From: CAVUPF01 sp963743285
Lineage (GTDB): Bacteria; Actinomycetota; Thermoleophilia; Solirubrobacterales; 70-9
Length of the DNA: 64,000 nt
Reading direction: 5' to 3'
NCBI GenBank assembly: GCA_963743285.1
Contig: CAVUPF010000011.1
Span: 186,001 to 250,000, forward strand
The notes under the pieces were generated by a model. It did not search any database. It worked only from the letters and a program-made list of their open reading frames with translations, and was not told the origin of the DNA. Shown here in pieces: positions 52,088 to 61,556 of this stretch. Positions within the stretch are counted from its first letter, which is position 1, and each line of letters opens with the position of its first letter. A program made the position numbers and the translations under genes.

Positions 52088-53869
52088 ATGGGGCGGGGAA
52101 CCAAGTCCACCACACTCGCTGACCTTCTACCGGGCGCCGCCCAGCTCTACGGCGATAAACCTGCGATCAGGTTCAAGGAGGACGGTGCCTGGGTGAGCCG
52201 CAGCTTCGCGGAGGTGCTGGAGACGGTCCGGACGCTTTCGCTGGGCCTGATCGACCTCGGGGTGCAGGCGGGAGACAAGGTCTCGATCCTCGCCAACACC
52301 CGCCCGGAGTGGACCTACTTCGACTTCGCGGCGCTCTCGGCCGGGGCGGTCGTCGTCCCGATCTATCAGACCAACTCGCCCGATGAGTGCCAGTACGTGC
52401 TGGACAACTCCGACGCCAAAGTCGTCGTGGTCGAGGACGAGGAGCAGATGGAGAAGGTCCGCGCCGTTCGCGAGCGACTGCCGACGCTCGAGCAAGTGGT
52501 GCGGATGACCGGCTCCAGCGAGGATGCGATCTCGATCGAGGACCTCGCGGCCCGCGGCTCAGGGCGCGACGCCTCGGAGTGGGAGGCGCGCTGGAGTGCG
52601 GTGTCCCGCGAGGACATCTGCACCTTCATCTACACCTCGGGCACCACCGGGCCGCCCAAGGGCTGCGTGATCAGCCACGGCAACTACCGCTCGATGCTCG
52701 ACATGGTCAACGAGACCAGCGTCGTGGAGCCCGAGGACGTCTCCTACCTATACCTCCCCCTCGCCCATTCCTTCGCGCTGCTGGTCCAACTCGGCAGCTT
52801 CGACCTCGGCGCGACGCTCGCCTACTGGGAGCGCGACCCGCTGAAGATCATGTCCAACCTCGCCGAGCTGAAGCCGACCTACTTCCCCTCGGTGCCCCGC
52901 ATCTTCGAGAAGATCTACACGGCGGCGACCAGCGGGATGGAAAAGCAGGGCGGACTCAAGAAGGCGGTATTCGACTGGTCGATCGGAATCGGCAAGAGGA
53001 TGCACGAGGTGCAGCGCAGCGGCCGCGAGCCGGGCTTCCTCCTGCGCAAGCGCTACGAGTTCGCCGACAAGCGGGTACTCTCGAAAATCCGCGGCCTGTT
53101 CGGCGGGCGCCTGCGACTGGCCGTCTCCGGCGCCGCCCCGATCAACCCCGAGATCCTGCGTTTCTTCGACGCCGCCGGGGTGCTCGTACTGGAGGGCTGG
53201 GGGATGACCGAGACCTCCACCGCAGCGACGATCTCCACGCCCGATGACTTCAAGATCGGCACGATCGGCAAACCATTCCCCGGCTGCGAAGTAAAGATCG
53301 CCGCGGACGGCGAGATCCTCGTCAAGGGCCCTAACGTCTTCCAGGGCTACTACAAGGACGAGGAGGCGACCCGCGAGACGATCGTCGACGGCTGGCTGCA
53401 CACCGGAGACATCGGCGAGATCGACGCCGACGGCTTCATCAAGATCACCGGCCGCAAGAAGGACATCATCATCACCGCCGGCGGCAAGAACATCACGCCG
53501 GCCAACCTCGAGGCCGAGATCAAGCAGCATCCGCTGGTATCCCAATGCGTAGTGGTAGGCGACCGCCGTCCCTACCTGGTGGCGCTGGTCACGCTGGACC
53601 CCGAGGAGGTCATCGCCTACGCCAAGGAGCACGGCCTCCCAGAGGAGCCCGAGCGCCTTGCCGCGAACGGGGAGGTCAAGGCCGCGGTCGAGGCACACGT
53701 AGAGAAGATCAACCAGCGCTTCGCGCGGGTCGAGCAGGTCAAGAAGATCGCGATCCTTCCCAACGACCTCTCCCAGGAGAGCGGCGAGCTGACGCCGACG
53801 CTGAAGGTGAAGCGCGCGGTCGTCACCGCCAAGCACGATCCCGAGATCGAGGCCCTCTACAGCGACTGA
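52088..53869 (+). CDS. Long-chain fatty-acid--CoA ligase
   Basis: 593 aa AMP-forming acyl-CoA synthetase that activates fatty acids with ATP and CoA. Signatures: YTSGTTGPPKGCVISHGNY (P-loop), GWGMTETSTAATIS, GWLHTGDIGEIDADGFIKIT and the linker GRKKDIIITAGGKNITPANL containing the C-terminal hinge; the final lysine is in TPTLKVKR. The N-terminal FAA1-like layout suggests long chains. It would feed the acyl-CoA dehydrogenases and hydratases elsewhere in the window. Confidence 0.93.
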   Translation: MGRGTKSTTLADLLPGAAQLYGDKPAIRFKEDGAWVSRSFAEVLETVRTLSLGLIDLGVQAGDKVSILANTRPEWTYFDFAALSAGAVVVPIYQTNSPDECQYVLDNSDAKVVVVEDEEQMEKVRAVRERLPTLEQVVRMTGSSEDAISIEDLAARGSGRDASEWEARWSAVSREDICTFIYTSGTTGPPKGCVISHGNYRSMLDMVNETSVVEPEDVSYLYLPLAHSFALLVQLGSFDLGATLAYWERDPLKIMSNLAELKPTYFPSVPRIFEKIYTAATSGMEKQGGLKKAVFDWSIGIGKRMHEVQRSGREPGFLLRKRYEFADKRVLSKIRGLFGGRLRLAVSGAAPINPEILRFFDAAGVLVLEGWGMTETSTAATISTPDDFKIGTIGKPFPGCEVKIAADGEILVKGPNVFQGYYKDEEATRETIVDGWLHTGDIGEIDADGFIKITGRKKDIIITAGGKNITPANLEAEIKQHPLVSQCVVVGDRRPYLVALVTLDPEEVIAYAKEHGLPEEPERLAANGEVKAAVEAHVEKINQRFARVEQVKKIAILPNDLSQESGELTPTLKVKRAVVTAKHDPEIEALYSD

Positions 53870-53972
53870 GGCGCCGCCTCGGGCGAGTCGGCCTTCAAGT
53901 CGTTGAAGCCAGCGGTGACTGGCAGCCCTCTGCGCTTGGGCGGCTGACCAGGTCGAGTCCCCTCCCGCCTAG

Positions 53973-54039
53973 CGTTGGGCTCAAGTTTGCTGCCGTCAGG
54001 CGCGAGGCGGACAGGCACGATCTGAGGATTAGCCCAACG
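53973..54039. repeat. Inverted repeat in the gap between convergent genes
   Basis: CGTTGGGCT at 53973-53981 and AGCCCAACG at 54031-54039 are perfect reverse complements separated by 49 nt. The gap (53870-54060) lies between convergent acyl-CoA synthetase and patatin genes, so a long-loop terminator structure is possible. Confidence 0.4.
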
Positions 54040-54060
54040 AGAAGCGAGAGCGGGGGCGGG

Positions 54061-55308
54061 CTAGGAGGCCTCACCGGACTGGCGGAGCAGGACCGAGGTG
54101 GTCTGCTCGAGGACGCGGCGCCAGGCGGAGATCGGCTCCGGCTCCTCCTCCGCGGCCCGCTCGACGACGCGGCGGACACGAAGCTCGGAGATCTCCAAGC
54201 CGTGGCGCTCGGCGATCTCGTTGTAGCGATCGTAGTCCTGGGCGAGGGTGGCGGTTACCGATTCGAAGCCGTGACGGGCGATCTTCAGCCGCCGCGAGTA
54301 GTCCATGATCGGCGTGCCGAACATCAGCTCGTCGTTGGGCTCGGGCTCGATCAAGACGATGTCGACCCCGGGGTAGCGCTCCTGCCACATCTCGACCGAC
54401 TGGTGCAGGCGAGCGTGGGCGATCAGGCGGAAGGTCTGGTTGGCGATCGCCGGCAGGCCCATGTCGGAGACCCGCCGCACGCGGCTGCCAAAAACGGTCG
54501 GGATCGTCTTCTCGAAGTCGTTGACGAAGGGGACAAGCGGGTTGACGACGACGATGAACTTGGCGCCCTTCTCGACCGCGATGTCGACGTTGGTGGTCGA
54601 GCGGATGCCGCCGTCGAGCAGTTGGCGGCCCTTCAGCTCGACCGGCTTGTAGACGATCGGCAGCGCGGTCGAGCACTCGATCGCTTTGGAGATCGGCACG
54701 TCGGACCAGCCGTCCTCGCCGAAGACAATCCGCTCGCAGGTGTCGAGGTCGGTCGCGGTCAGGTACAGCTCGCGCTCAAGGAGGCGGAAGTCGTTGGTCC
54801 GGCCGGTGTCGGCGAGGACACCGGCGACGTAGTCACTGACTCCGGCGCCCGAATACAGGCCGGTGGGCAGCGCCTCGGCGAGGCCGACCCCGATGTCGAT
54901 CGCCGAGAGCTCGCCGAGCCGCGCCAGCGCTCGGGCCAGCTCCAGATAGCGAAGCGGCAGCAGCACCGCTTTGCGCAGGAAGCCCAGGTAGTTGGGCCTC
55001 AGCACCTTGGAGAGGTCGAGGTCCTCCAGCGCAGAGGGGACGCGCGTGTTCAGCACCTGCATCATCTCCTCGGGCGTGATGCCGTTGGCGAGCATTCCCG
55101 CGACGAAGGAGCCGGCGCTTGTGCCGACGTAGATGTCGAAGTTGTTGACGGTGCTGTTGACCGCGAGCAGGTCGAGGGCGCGAAGGGCGCCGATCTCATA
55201 GACGCCACCGGTGAAACCGCCGCCGCCGAGAACCAGAGCGGTCTTCGAGGGGCGTTTGCGGGGGCGCCGTCGCCGCGGCTGGGACTCGATGGCCACAACT
55301 TTTCCCAT
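54061..55308 (-). CDS. Patatin-like phospholipase
   Basis: 415 aa. The serine-aspartate dyad is complete: glycine-rich oxyanion segment LVLGGGGFTGGVYEIGALRA, nucleophile in GTSAG (YVGTSAGSFVAG), and Asp in the DGG motif (LLDGGIRSTTNVD). It would hydrolyse phospholipids or other acyl esters. The N terminus is very basic (RRRRPRKRPSK) with no signal peptide. Its start is only 21 nt from the divergent carboxypeptidase gene. Confidence 0.9.
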   Translation of the reverse strand: MGKVVAIESQPRRRRPRKRPSKTALVLGGGGFTGGVYEIGALRALDLLAVNSTVNNFDIYVGTSAGSFVAGMLANGITPEEMMQVLNTRVPSALEDLDLSKVLRPNYLGFLRKAVLLPLRYLELARALARLGELSAIDIGVGLAEALPTGLYSGAGVSDYVAGVLADTGRTNDFRLLERELYLTATDLDTCERIVFGEDGWSDVPISKAIECSTALPIVYKPVELKGRQLLDGGIRSTTNVDIAVEKGAKFIVVVNPLVPFVNDFEKTIPTVFGSRVRRVSDMGLPAIANQTFRLIAHARLHQSVEMWQERYPGVDIVLIEPEPNDELMFGTPIMDYSRRLKIARHGFESVTATLAQDYDRYNEIAERHGLEISELRVRRVVERAAEEEPEPISAWRRVLEQTTSVLLRQSGEAS

Positions 55309-55329
55309 GAAAAGGGATTATCTCAGGGA

Positions 55330-56574
55330 ATGAGGCGGCGCCTCGCACCACTCCTCGCGACCCTGGTCCTCACCCTTGCTCCCGCGACGGCGGGGGCAAC
55401 CTCCTCCGCGCATTTCTGCCAGGCGCTGAAGAGGCGGCTGGTGAGCGGGGGTGGGCAGGCCAGCGGCCTGATCGTGCTCGAAGCCCAAACCGGCCAGGTC
55501 GTCTGTCAGCGGGCGGCGCAGAGGCAGCTGTCGCTCGCCTCGAACATGAAGCTGTTCACCACCTCGACTGCGCTGGATCGGCTGGGACCGAACTTCTGCA
55601 TCCCGACCAGGGTCTTCAGCTCCGGCACCCTGGGCCCGGGCGGGGTCCTGCACGGCAGCCTCTACCTGAAGGGCGGCGGCGATCCGACCTTGGGGGTACC
55701 GGCCTTCTATGACCGCTTTCTGAATGGCCTTGGGACCAACCTGCTCTCCCTGGGGCCCCAGATCCGCGCCGCCGGGATCAACGCGGTGAGCGGCAGGCTC
55801 TACGCCGACGAGACGATCTTCGACCGGCTGCGCGGCGTGGCCGCCTCTGACTACGCGACCAGCCCCTACATCGGCCCCCTCTCCGGCCTCTCCTTTGACG
55901 CCGGCTACAGCAGCCCGAGTGCCACGGGCTTCGCCGCCGACCCGGCGAAGCTCGCCGCCTCGACGCTGACCCACTCGCTGCGCAGCGCCGGGGTCGGCAT
56001 CCCCGCCCAAGTGGCGCTGCGGGCGACGCCACCCGGCGCCACCCAGGTCGCCGGGGTGCGCTCACCGACCCTTGACCGGATCATCGACTTCACCGACGTC
56101 TACTCCGACAACTTCTTCGCCGAGATGCTGATCAAGCTGCTCGGGGCGCGCTTCGGCGGCGCCGGCAGCACCGCGGCTGGGGCGTCGGTCGTCGCCCGGT
56201 TCGCCCGCCAGCAGGGCTCCGGCGTGCACGCGGTCGACGGCTCTGGGCTGAGTCCGTCGGGCCGCGCCTCCCCGAGCCAGGTGGTCGACCTGCTGCGCTC
56301 GATGCGCAGCACCCCGGTCGGCGAAGACTTCGTCGCCGACCTCCCCCTGGCGGGGCGGGAAGGCACCGTCGCCTCGCGCATGCGCGGAACCGCAGCGGCC
56401 GGCCGCTGCCGGACCAAGACCGGCACCCTGACCGGGGTCAGCAACCTCTCCGGCTATTGCTTCAACCTCGACGGCAAGACGATGATCTTCTCGATCCTGA
56501 TGAATGGGGTCGAGAACCTCGAACTCGCCCACCTCGAGCAGGACGAGATCGCCGCCGCGATCGCCGCCTACTGA
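55330..56574 (+). CDS. D-alanyl-D-alanine carboxypeptidase (PBP4/DacB, family S13)
   Basis: 414 aa exported penicillin-binding protein trimming cross-links or stem peptides. Signal peptide MRRRLAPLLATLVLTLAPAT ending AGA-TS. Catalytic motifs: S-x-x-K as SNMK (LASNMKLFTT), S-x-N as SDN (DVYSDNFFAEML) and K-T-G in KTGTLTGVSN. The inserted domain between SxxK and SxN is shorter than in E. coli PBP4. ATG 55330 has no separate ribosome-binding site in the 21-nt gap, so the mRNA may be leaderless or start in the patatin 5' region. Convergent with ligA (7-nt overlap). Confidence 0.9.
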   Translation: MRRRLAPLLATLVLTLAPATAGATSSAHFCQALKRRLVSGGGQASGLIVLEAQTGQVVCQRAAQRQLSLASNMKLFTTSTALDRLGPNFCIPTRVFSSGTLGPGGVLHGSLYLKGGGDPTLGVPAFYDRFLNGLGTNLLSLGPQIRAAGINAVSGRLYADETIFDRLRGVAASDYATSPYIGPLSGLSFDAGYSSPSATGFAADPAKLAASTLTHSLRSAGVGIPAQVALRATPPGATQVAGVRSPTLDRIIDFTDVYSDNFFAEMLIKLLGARFGGAGSTAAGASVVARFARQQGSGVHAVDGSGLSPSGRASPSQVVDLLRSMRSTPVGEDFVADLPLAGREGTVASRMRGTAAAGRCRTKTGTLTGVSNLSGYCFNLDGKTMIFSILMNGVENLELAHLEQDEIAAAIAAY

Positions 56575-58586
56575 AGCAGCGCCCGCAAGCCCGCCTCATC
56601 GATCGTCTCGACGCCCAGCTCCACGGCCTTGGCGAGCTTGGAGCCCGGGCTCTCGCCGGCAACTACATAGTCGGTCTTCTTCGAGACCGAGCTGACTATC
56701 TTGCCGCCCGCAGCCTTGATCAACGCCGCCGCCTCCTCACGGGTGAGGCTCGGCAGGGTGCCGGTGAGGACCAGGGTCCTGCCCTGCAGGGGGCCGCCGG
56801 AGGGGCGGCGCTCAGACGGTGCCTGCTCAAGCCGCAGGCCCTTCGTCCGCAGCTTCTCGATCAGCTCCCAGGTGCGCTCGTCGGCAAGCGACTCGGAGAT
56901 CTGCAGCGCCATGATCGGGCCGACCCCCTCGACCTCCTCGATCCGCTCGGGGTCGGCGGCGCGCAGCGCCTCGATCGAGCCGAAGTGGTCGGCGAGCGCC
57001 TCCGCGGTCACGTAGCCGACGCCCGGCAGGCCGAGCGCGTAAAGGACGCGCTTGAAGGGGCGGGAGCGGGAGGCATCGATCGCCGCCAGCAGGTTGCGGG
57101 CGGAGATCTCGCCAAACCCCTCGAGGCCGACGAGCTGCGCCTCGCTCAGCTCATAGATGTCGGCGACGTCGGCGATCAGGCCCTCCTCGAGGAAGCGCAT
57201 CGCCTGCTTCTCACCAAGCCCGTCGATGTCCATCGCGCCCTTGCTGACGAAGTGCCTGACGTGCTGGAAGGACTGGCCGGGGCAGCCGGCGCGATTCGGG
57301 CAGACGGTGAAGACGGCGCCCTGCGGCTTGATCGTCGGCGTCGCGCAGATCGGACACTCCCTGGGCGGTTTGGGCCGCCGCGGTCTGCCCTGGCGCCGCT
57401 GCAGCAGTGGCGCCAGGACCTGGGGGATTACGTCGCCGGCCCGCATCACCACCACCTCATCCCCGACCCGCACATCCTTGCGGGCCAGGTCCTCCTCGTT
57501 GTGGAGGGTCGCGGTGCTGACCGTGACGCCGCCGACGTGGACCGGCTCCAGCATCGCGAAGGGGACAAGGTGACCGGTGCGGCCGACGTTCCAGACGATG
57601 TCGCGCAGTTTCGTCGTCGCCGTCGTCGGTGCGAACTTCCAGGCGATCGCCCAGCGCGGCTCGCGGCCGGCCACGCCGAGCTCCCGCCACAGCGCCCGCT
57701 CGTCGACCTTGACCACGACCCCGTCGATCTCGAAATCGAGCGCCTCGCGGCGCTCCTCCCACCAGTGGCAGCGCTTCACGACGGAGTCGATGCCGGCATG
57801 GTGGGCGGTGTCGGGGTTGACCTTGAAGCCGCGCTCGGCCAGCCAAGCGACCTCGGCGGTGTGGGTGGGGGGATCGAGGCCGCGGCTGGCGCCGAGCCCG
57901 TAGCACCAGATCGAGAGGGGGCGCTCGGCAGCCAGGGCGGGATCGAGTTGGCGGATCGAGCCCGCGGCGGAGTTGCGGGGGTTGGCGAAGGTCGGCTCGC
58001 CGGCCGCGGCGCGGCGCTCGTTCAGCGCTTTGAAGTCGGCGATCGGCAGGTAGACCTCGCCGCGGACTTCGACCAGCTCCGGCGCTGCCTCGATCCGCAG
58101 CGGGATCGCACCGATCGTGCGCAGGTTCTGGGTGACTTCCTCGCCGTGGCGGCCGTCGCCGCGGGTGGCGCCGCGGACGAGCACCCCGTTCTCGTAGGTG
58201 AGCGCGATCGCCAGACCGTCGATCTTCGGCTCGGTCGTGTAGCTGAACTCCGAGGCGCTGATGTCGAGTCGCTTCAGGTGGTTGCGCAGCCGCGCCTCCC
58301 AGGCACGCAGCTCCTCCTCGTTGCGGGCGTTGGCGAGCGAGAGCATCGGCTCGGCGTGCTCGACCTGGCGGAAGCGCTCCAGCGGCGGCGCGCCGACCCG
58401 CTGGGTGGGCGAGTCGGCGCTGCGCAGCCCGGGGTGCTCGGCCTCGATCGCCCGCAACTCATCGAGCAGGGCGTCGTATTCCTCGTCGCCGATCTCGGGG
58501 TCATCGAGGACGTAGTAGCGGCGGTTGTGGCGCTCGAGCTGGCGACGCAGCTCGGCGGCTCGCCGCTTGGGGCCCGCCTCGCTCAC
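56568..58586 (-). CDS. ligA: NAD-dependent DNA ligase
   Basis: 672 aa, full length. Domains in order: NAD-binding Ia (RRYYVLDDPEIGDEEYDALL), adenylation with the AMP lysine in TEPKIDGLA (near residue 119), OB-fold (GRTGHLVPFAMLEPV), four-cysteine zinc finger (CPICATPTIK...CPNRAGCPG), helix-hairpin-helix repeats (GFGEISARNLLAAI; VEGVGPIMALQI) and a C-terminal BRCT (GRTLVLTGTLPSLTREEAAA). Seals nicks in replication and repair. GTG start overlapping the surE stop by 4 nt (GTGA). Confidence 0.97.
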   Translation of the reverse strand: MSEAGPKRRAAELRRQLERHNRRYYVLDDPEIGDEEYDALLDELRAIEAEHPGLRSADSPTQRVGAPPLERFRQVEHAEPMLSLANARNEEELRAWEARLRNHLKRLDISASEFSYTTEPKIDGLAIALTYENGVLVRGATRGDGRHGEEVTQNLRTIGAIPLRIEAAPELVEVRGEVYLPIADFKALNERRAAAGEPTFANPRNSAAGSIRQLDPALAAERPLSIWCYGLGASRGLDPPTHTAEVAWLAERGFKVNPDTAHHAGIDSVVKRCHWWEERREALDFEIDGVVVKVDERALWRELGVAGREPRWAIAWKFAPTTATTKLRDIVWNVGRTGHLVPFAMLEPVHVGGVTVSTATLHNEEDLARKDVRVGDEVVVMRAGDVIPQVLAPLLQRRQGRPRRPKPPRECPICATPTIKPQGAVFTVCPNRAGCPGQSFQHVRHFVSKGAMDIDGLGEKQAMRFLEEGLIADVADIYELSEAQLVGLEGFGEISARNLLAAIDASRSRPFKRVLYALGLPGVGYVTAEALADHFGSIEALRAADPERIEEVEGVGPIMALQISESLADERTWELIEKLRTKGLRLEQAPSERRPSGGPLQGRTLVLTGTLPSLTREEAAALIKAAGGKIVSSVSKKTDYVVAGESPGSKLAKAVELGVETIDEAGLRALLQ

Positions 58587-59413
58587 GCGGCGGGAGCGCT
58601 CGCCGCCAGCATCCCCTCAAATCCCCAGCCGCGCAGTCGCTCCAGGCCGCCGTGGTCGGTGAGGTCGAAGTGGATCGGGGTGACCGAGATCCTTCCCTCG
58701 GACACCGCCTGGAGGTCGGTCCCCGATTCGTCCTCAAAGCCTGGCTGCCAGCCATAGATCTCATAGCGGCGCCGCGTCCCCGACTCCTCGCCGACCAGCT
58801 TCAGCTCGTCGTTGTAGATCCGCTTGCCGAGCCTCGTCACCTCGACCCCCGCCGGGTCGCCAGCCGGGCAGTTGACGTTGATCAGGGTCGAGGCCGGCAT
58901 CGGCTCGGTCGCCAGGCGGCTGACCAGCTGCGCCGCGAAAGAGGCGGCGAGGCCGAACTCGAATCGCCCGCTCACATACCCCATGCCGCCGCCCGAGGAC
59001 TGCTGGGAGATCGCCACCGCCTGGATCCCGAGCACGATGCCCTCGAAGGCGGCGGCGACCGTTCCCGAGTAGGTGATGTCGTCACCCAGGTTTGCGCCGT
59101 GATTGATCCCGGAGACGATCAGGTCCGGGCGGCCGCCGAGCAGCCCGAGCTCGGCGAAGCGGACGCAGTCGACCGGGGTGCCGTCGGTGGCGAAGCCGTG
59201 ATCGCCGTCGCCGAAATCGACCTCCTCGACCGTGAGCGGCGAGCGGGTCGTGATGCTGCGCGCCGTAGCGCTTCGGTTGGAGTCCGGAGCGATCACGTCG
59301 ACCTCGACCCCGTCCAGCTCGCGCAGCGCCCGCCGCGCCGCCTGCAGGCCCGGCGCGGTGATCCCGTCGTCGTTGGTGAGCAGGACTCTCAACGGATCGA
59401 TTCTAGGGGGCAT
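58583..59413 (-). CDS. surE: 5'/3'-nucleotidase SurE
   Basis: 276 aa phosphatase acting on nucleoside monophosphates. The metal site is LLTNDDGITAPG at the N terminus; APDSNRSA, GTPVDCVRFA and SGINHGANLGDDITYSGTVA are the other signature blocks. ATG 59413 (MPPRIDPLRVLLTNDDG) is correct; an open frame further upstream is antisense to truA. The start faces truA across 12 nt, so the two promoters overlap. Confidence 0.95.
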   Translation of the reverse strand: MPPRIDPLRVLLTNDDGITAPGLQAARRALRELDGVEVDVIAPDSNRSATARSITTRSPLTVEEVDFGDGDHGFATDGTPVDCVRFAELGLLGGRPDLIVSGINHGANLGDDITYSGTVAAAFEGIVLGIQAVAISQQSSGGGMGYVSGRFEFGLAASFAAQLVSRLATEPMPASTLINVNCPAGDPAGVEVTRLGKRIYNDELKLVGEESGTRRRYEIYGWQPGFEDESGTDLQAVSEGRISVTPIHFDLTDHGGLERLRGWGFEGMLAASAPAA

Positions 59414-59425
59414 ACTGGCCCCCCA

Positions 59426-60160
59426 ATGGACACCGTCCGCCTCGACCTCGAATACGACGGGACCGGCTTCTCGGGCTGGTCCGCGCAGCCGGGCCTGAGG
59501 ACCGTCCAGGGAGAGCTGGAGAGCGCCCTGGCGAAGATCCTCAGGGAGACGGCGAAGCTCAAGGTTGCGGGGCGCACGGACGCCGGGGTGCATGCCTGGG
59601 GGCAGGTGGCGAGCTTTGACACCGAAGCCGATCCGCCCGCCGACCTGGCAAGGCGCTTAAACGGCGTCGGGCCCGACCAGATCACCGTCACCGCCGCCAC
59701 TTTCCCCGAGGCCGGCTTCGACGCCCGCCGCGACGCCAAGTCCCGCACCTACTGCTACCGGGTCCTGGCCCGCGCCACGCCCAGCCCCTTCGAGCAGGGC
59801 CGCGCCCTGTGGTGGCCGCACCGCCTCGACCGCGGCGCCCTGGAAGCCTGTTCGGGGGCCCTCCCCGGCAGCCACGACTTCACCGCCTTTACCCCGACCC
59901 AGACCGACCACGTCCGCTTCGAGCGCGACGTCCTCGACGCCGGCTGGAGCGCCGAGGGCGACTTCCTCCTCTTCCGAGTCACGGCAGACGCCTTCATGCG
60001 CAACATGGTCCGCGTCCTGATCGGCACCATGCTCGAGGTCGGCTGCGGACGTCGGAGCTCCGAGGACTTCAGCCGGCTTCTGAGCGGCGCCCCGCGCTCC
60101 GCCGCCGGCGAGACTGCGCCTCCCCACGGCCTCTATCTGGAGTCGGTCTCCTACGGCTAA
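59426..60160 (+). CDS. truA: tRNA pseudouridine(38-40) synthase
   Basis: 244 aa. Isomerises uridines 38-40 in the tRNA anticodon arm. The catalytic Asp is in VAGRTDAGVHAWGQV; LEYDGTGFSGW opens the fold and FRVTADAFMRNMVRVLIGTM is the C-terminal signature. In most actinobacteria truA follows rplQ in the same direction; here it points the opposite way and meets rplQ end to end with a 4-nt overlap. Confidence 0.96.
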   Translation: MDTVRLDLEYDGTGFSGWSAQPGLRTVQGELESALAKILRETAKLKVAGRTDAGVHAWGQVASFDTEADPPADLARRLNGVGPDQITVTAATFPEAGFDARRDAKSRTYCYRVLARATPSPFEQGRALWWPHRLDRGALEACSGALPGSHDFTAFTPTQTDHVRFERDVLDAGWSAEGDFLLFRVTADAFMRNMVRVLIGTMLEVGCGRRSSEDFSRLLSGAPRSAAGETAPPHGLYLESVSYG

Positions 60161-60510
60161 ACGAGCTCTAGGAAGACCATCTCGGTCGAATCCGACCGCC
60201 GCGGCCCGAGCTTGACGATGCGGGTGTAGCCCCCCGGGCGCTCTGAATAGCGCGGCGCCACCTCGTCGAAGAGCTTGTGGACGATGAACTTGTCGTTGTG
60301 CAGAGTCGCCAGAGCCTGGCGGCGGGCGTGCAGGTCACCCCGCTTGGCCAGCGTGATCAGCTGCTCGACCTCGGGTTTGACCGCCTTGGCCTTCGCCTGG
60401 CTGGTCTTGATCCGCTCGTGCTCGATCAGCTGCTTGGAGAGGTTGGCGAGCAGCGACTCACGATGCGCCGCGCTGCGACTCAGCTTGTTGCGCTTCTTGC
60501 GGTGGCGCAC
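60157..60510 (-). CDS. rplQ: 50S ribosomal protein L17
   Basis: 117 aa, a compact bacterial L17: MRHRKKRNKLSRSAAHRESL at the N terminus, LITLAKRGDLHARRQALATL in the middle and GGYTRIVKLGPRRSDSTEMV at the end. Last gene of the leftward ribosomal operon, 27 nt after rpoA; no terminator hairpin is obvious because it overlaps truA's end. Confidence 0.98.
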   Translation of the reverse strand: MRHRKKRNKLSRSAAHRESLLANLSKQLIEHERIKTSQAKAKAVKPEVEQLITLAKRGDLHARRQALATLHNDKFIVHKLFDEVAPRYSERPGGYTRIVKLGPRRSDSTEMVFLELV

Positions 60511-60537
60511 AGGATCCTCGGCTCCGGCTCGTGCTTC

Positions 60538-61518
60538 CTAGTCGTGCTGGAGGTCGAGGCCGCGGGAGTGCAGGGTCTCGATCACTTCCTCGATCGACTT
60601 CTGGCCGAAGTTGGGGATCGCGTTCAGCTCTGAGCGCGACTTGCGAACCAGGTCGCCGACCGTCTGCACGCCGGCCCGCTTCAGGCAGTTATAGGAGCGC
60701 ACTCCCAGTTCCAGCTCCTCGATCAGGATCTCATCGAGACCGTTGCTGGCGGCGACGCCGTCGCCGCCCGGTCCGGCGAGCGGATCGCTCGGCAGGGCGG
60801 CGATCTGGTCGCGGGCGGTGAGCTCCTCGACCCGCTCTGCGTCGGTGAAGATCGCCAGGCTCTTGATCAGGATCTCGGAGGCCTCTCGCAGCGCCGCGGC
60901 GGGCTCGATCGAGCCGTCGGTCTCGAGGTCGAGGGTCAGTTTGTCGAAGTCGGTCCGTTGGCCGACGCGGGCCGTGGCGACCGCGTAGGAGGCGCGCCGG
61001 ATCGGCGAGAAGATCGAGTCGATCGGGATCACCCCGATCGGCTGCTCGTCGGACTTGTTCTCATCGGCGGGCGAGTAGCCGCGGCCGCGGCCGATCGTCA
61101 GGTAGACCTCGAGCTTGGTTTTTTTCTCCAGGGTCGCGATCGGCGCATCGGGGTTGAGGATCTCGACGCCGGAGGGCAGGTCGATGTCCTTCGCCCTCAC
61201 CTCTCCGGGACCGGTGGCGACCAGCGGGGCCTCGACCTCATCGGCATCGGTGTGCATGCGGACGACGAGGTCCTTGAGGTTCAAGACGATGTCGGTGACG
61301 TCCTCTTTGACCCCGGGCACGGTCGAGAACTCGTGCGCGACGCCCTCGATGCGGACGCTGGTGATCGCCGCGCCGCCGAGCGAGGAGAGCAGGACGCGGC
61401 GCAGGCTGTTGCCGAAGGTGTAGCCGAAGCCCTTGTCGAGCGGCTCGATCGTGAAGGTACCGCGGCGATCGTCGGTCTTCTCGGCGGTGATGCGGGGGAC
61501 CTGGAAGTCAGTGGTCAT
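60538..61518 (-). CDS. rpoA: DNA-directed RNA polymerase subunit alpha
   Basis: 326 aa. N-terminal dimerisation domain (FTIEPLDKGFGYTFGNSLRR, VLLSSLGGAAITSVRIEGVA, EFSTVPGVKEDVTDIVLNLK) and a C-terminal domain with two HhH-like helices (ELGVRSYNCLKRAGVQTVGD, LVRKSRSELNAIPNFGQKSI) that contact UP elements and activators. The linker between them is Gly/Ala-rich. Start at ATG 61518, 38 nt after rpsD. Confidence 0.98.
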   Translation of the reverse strand: MTTDFQVPRITAEKTDDRRGTFTIEPLDKGFGYTFGNSLRRVLLSSLGGAAITSVRIEGVAHEFSTVPGVKEDVTDIVLNLKDLVVRMHTDADEVEAPLVATGPGEVRAKDIDLPSGVEILNPDAPIATLEKKTKLEVYLTIGRGRGYSPADENKSDEQPIGVIPIDSIFSPIRRASYAVATARVGQRTDFDKLTLDLETDGSIEPAAALREASEILIKSLAIFTDAERVEELTARDQIAALPSDPLAGPGGDGVAASNGLDEILIEELELGVRSYNCLKRAGVQTVGDLVRKSRSELNAIPNFGQKSIEEVIETLHSRGLDLQHD

Positions 61519-61556
61519 GGGTTCCTTGCGTATGCGTGTTCAGAAACGGGTCCGGG

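Noticed and set aside
53545..55329. Apparent 600-residue N-terminal extension of the D-Ala-D-Ala carboxypeptidase frame
   Set aside because: It lies out of frame over acyl-CoA synthetase and antisense to patatin; the real protein begins with a signal peptide at 55330.
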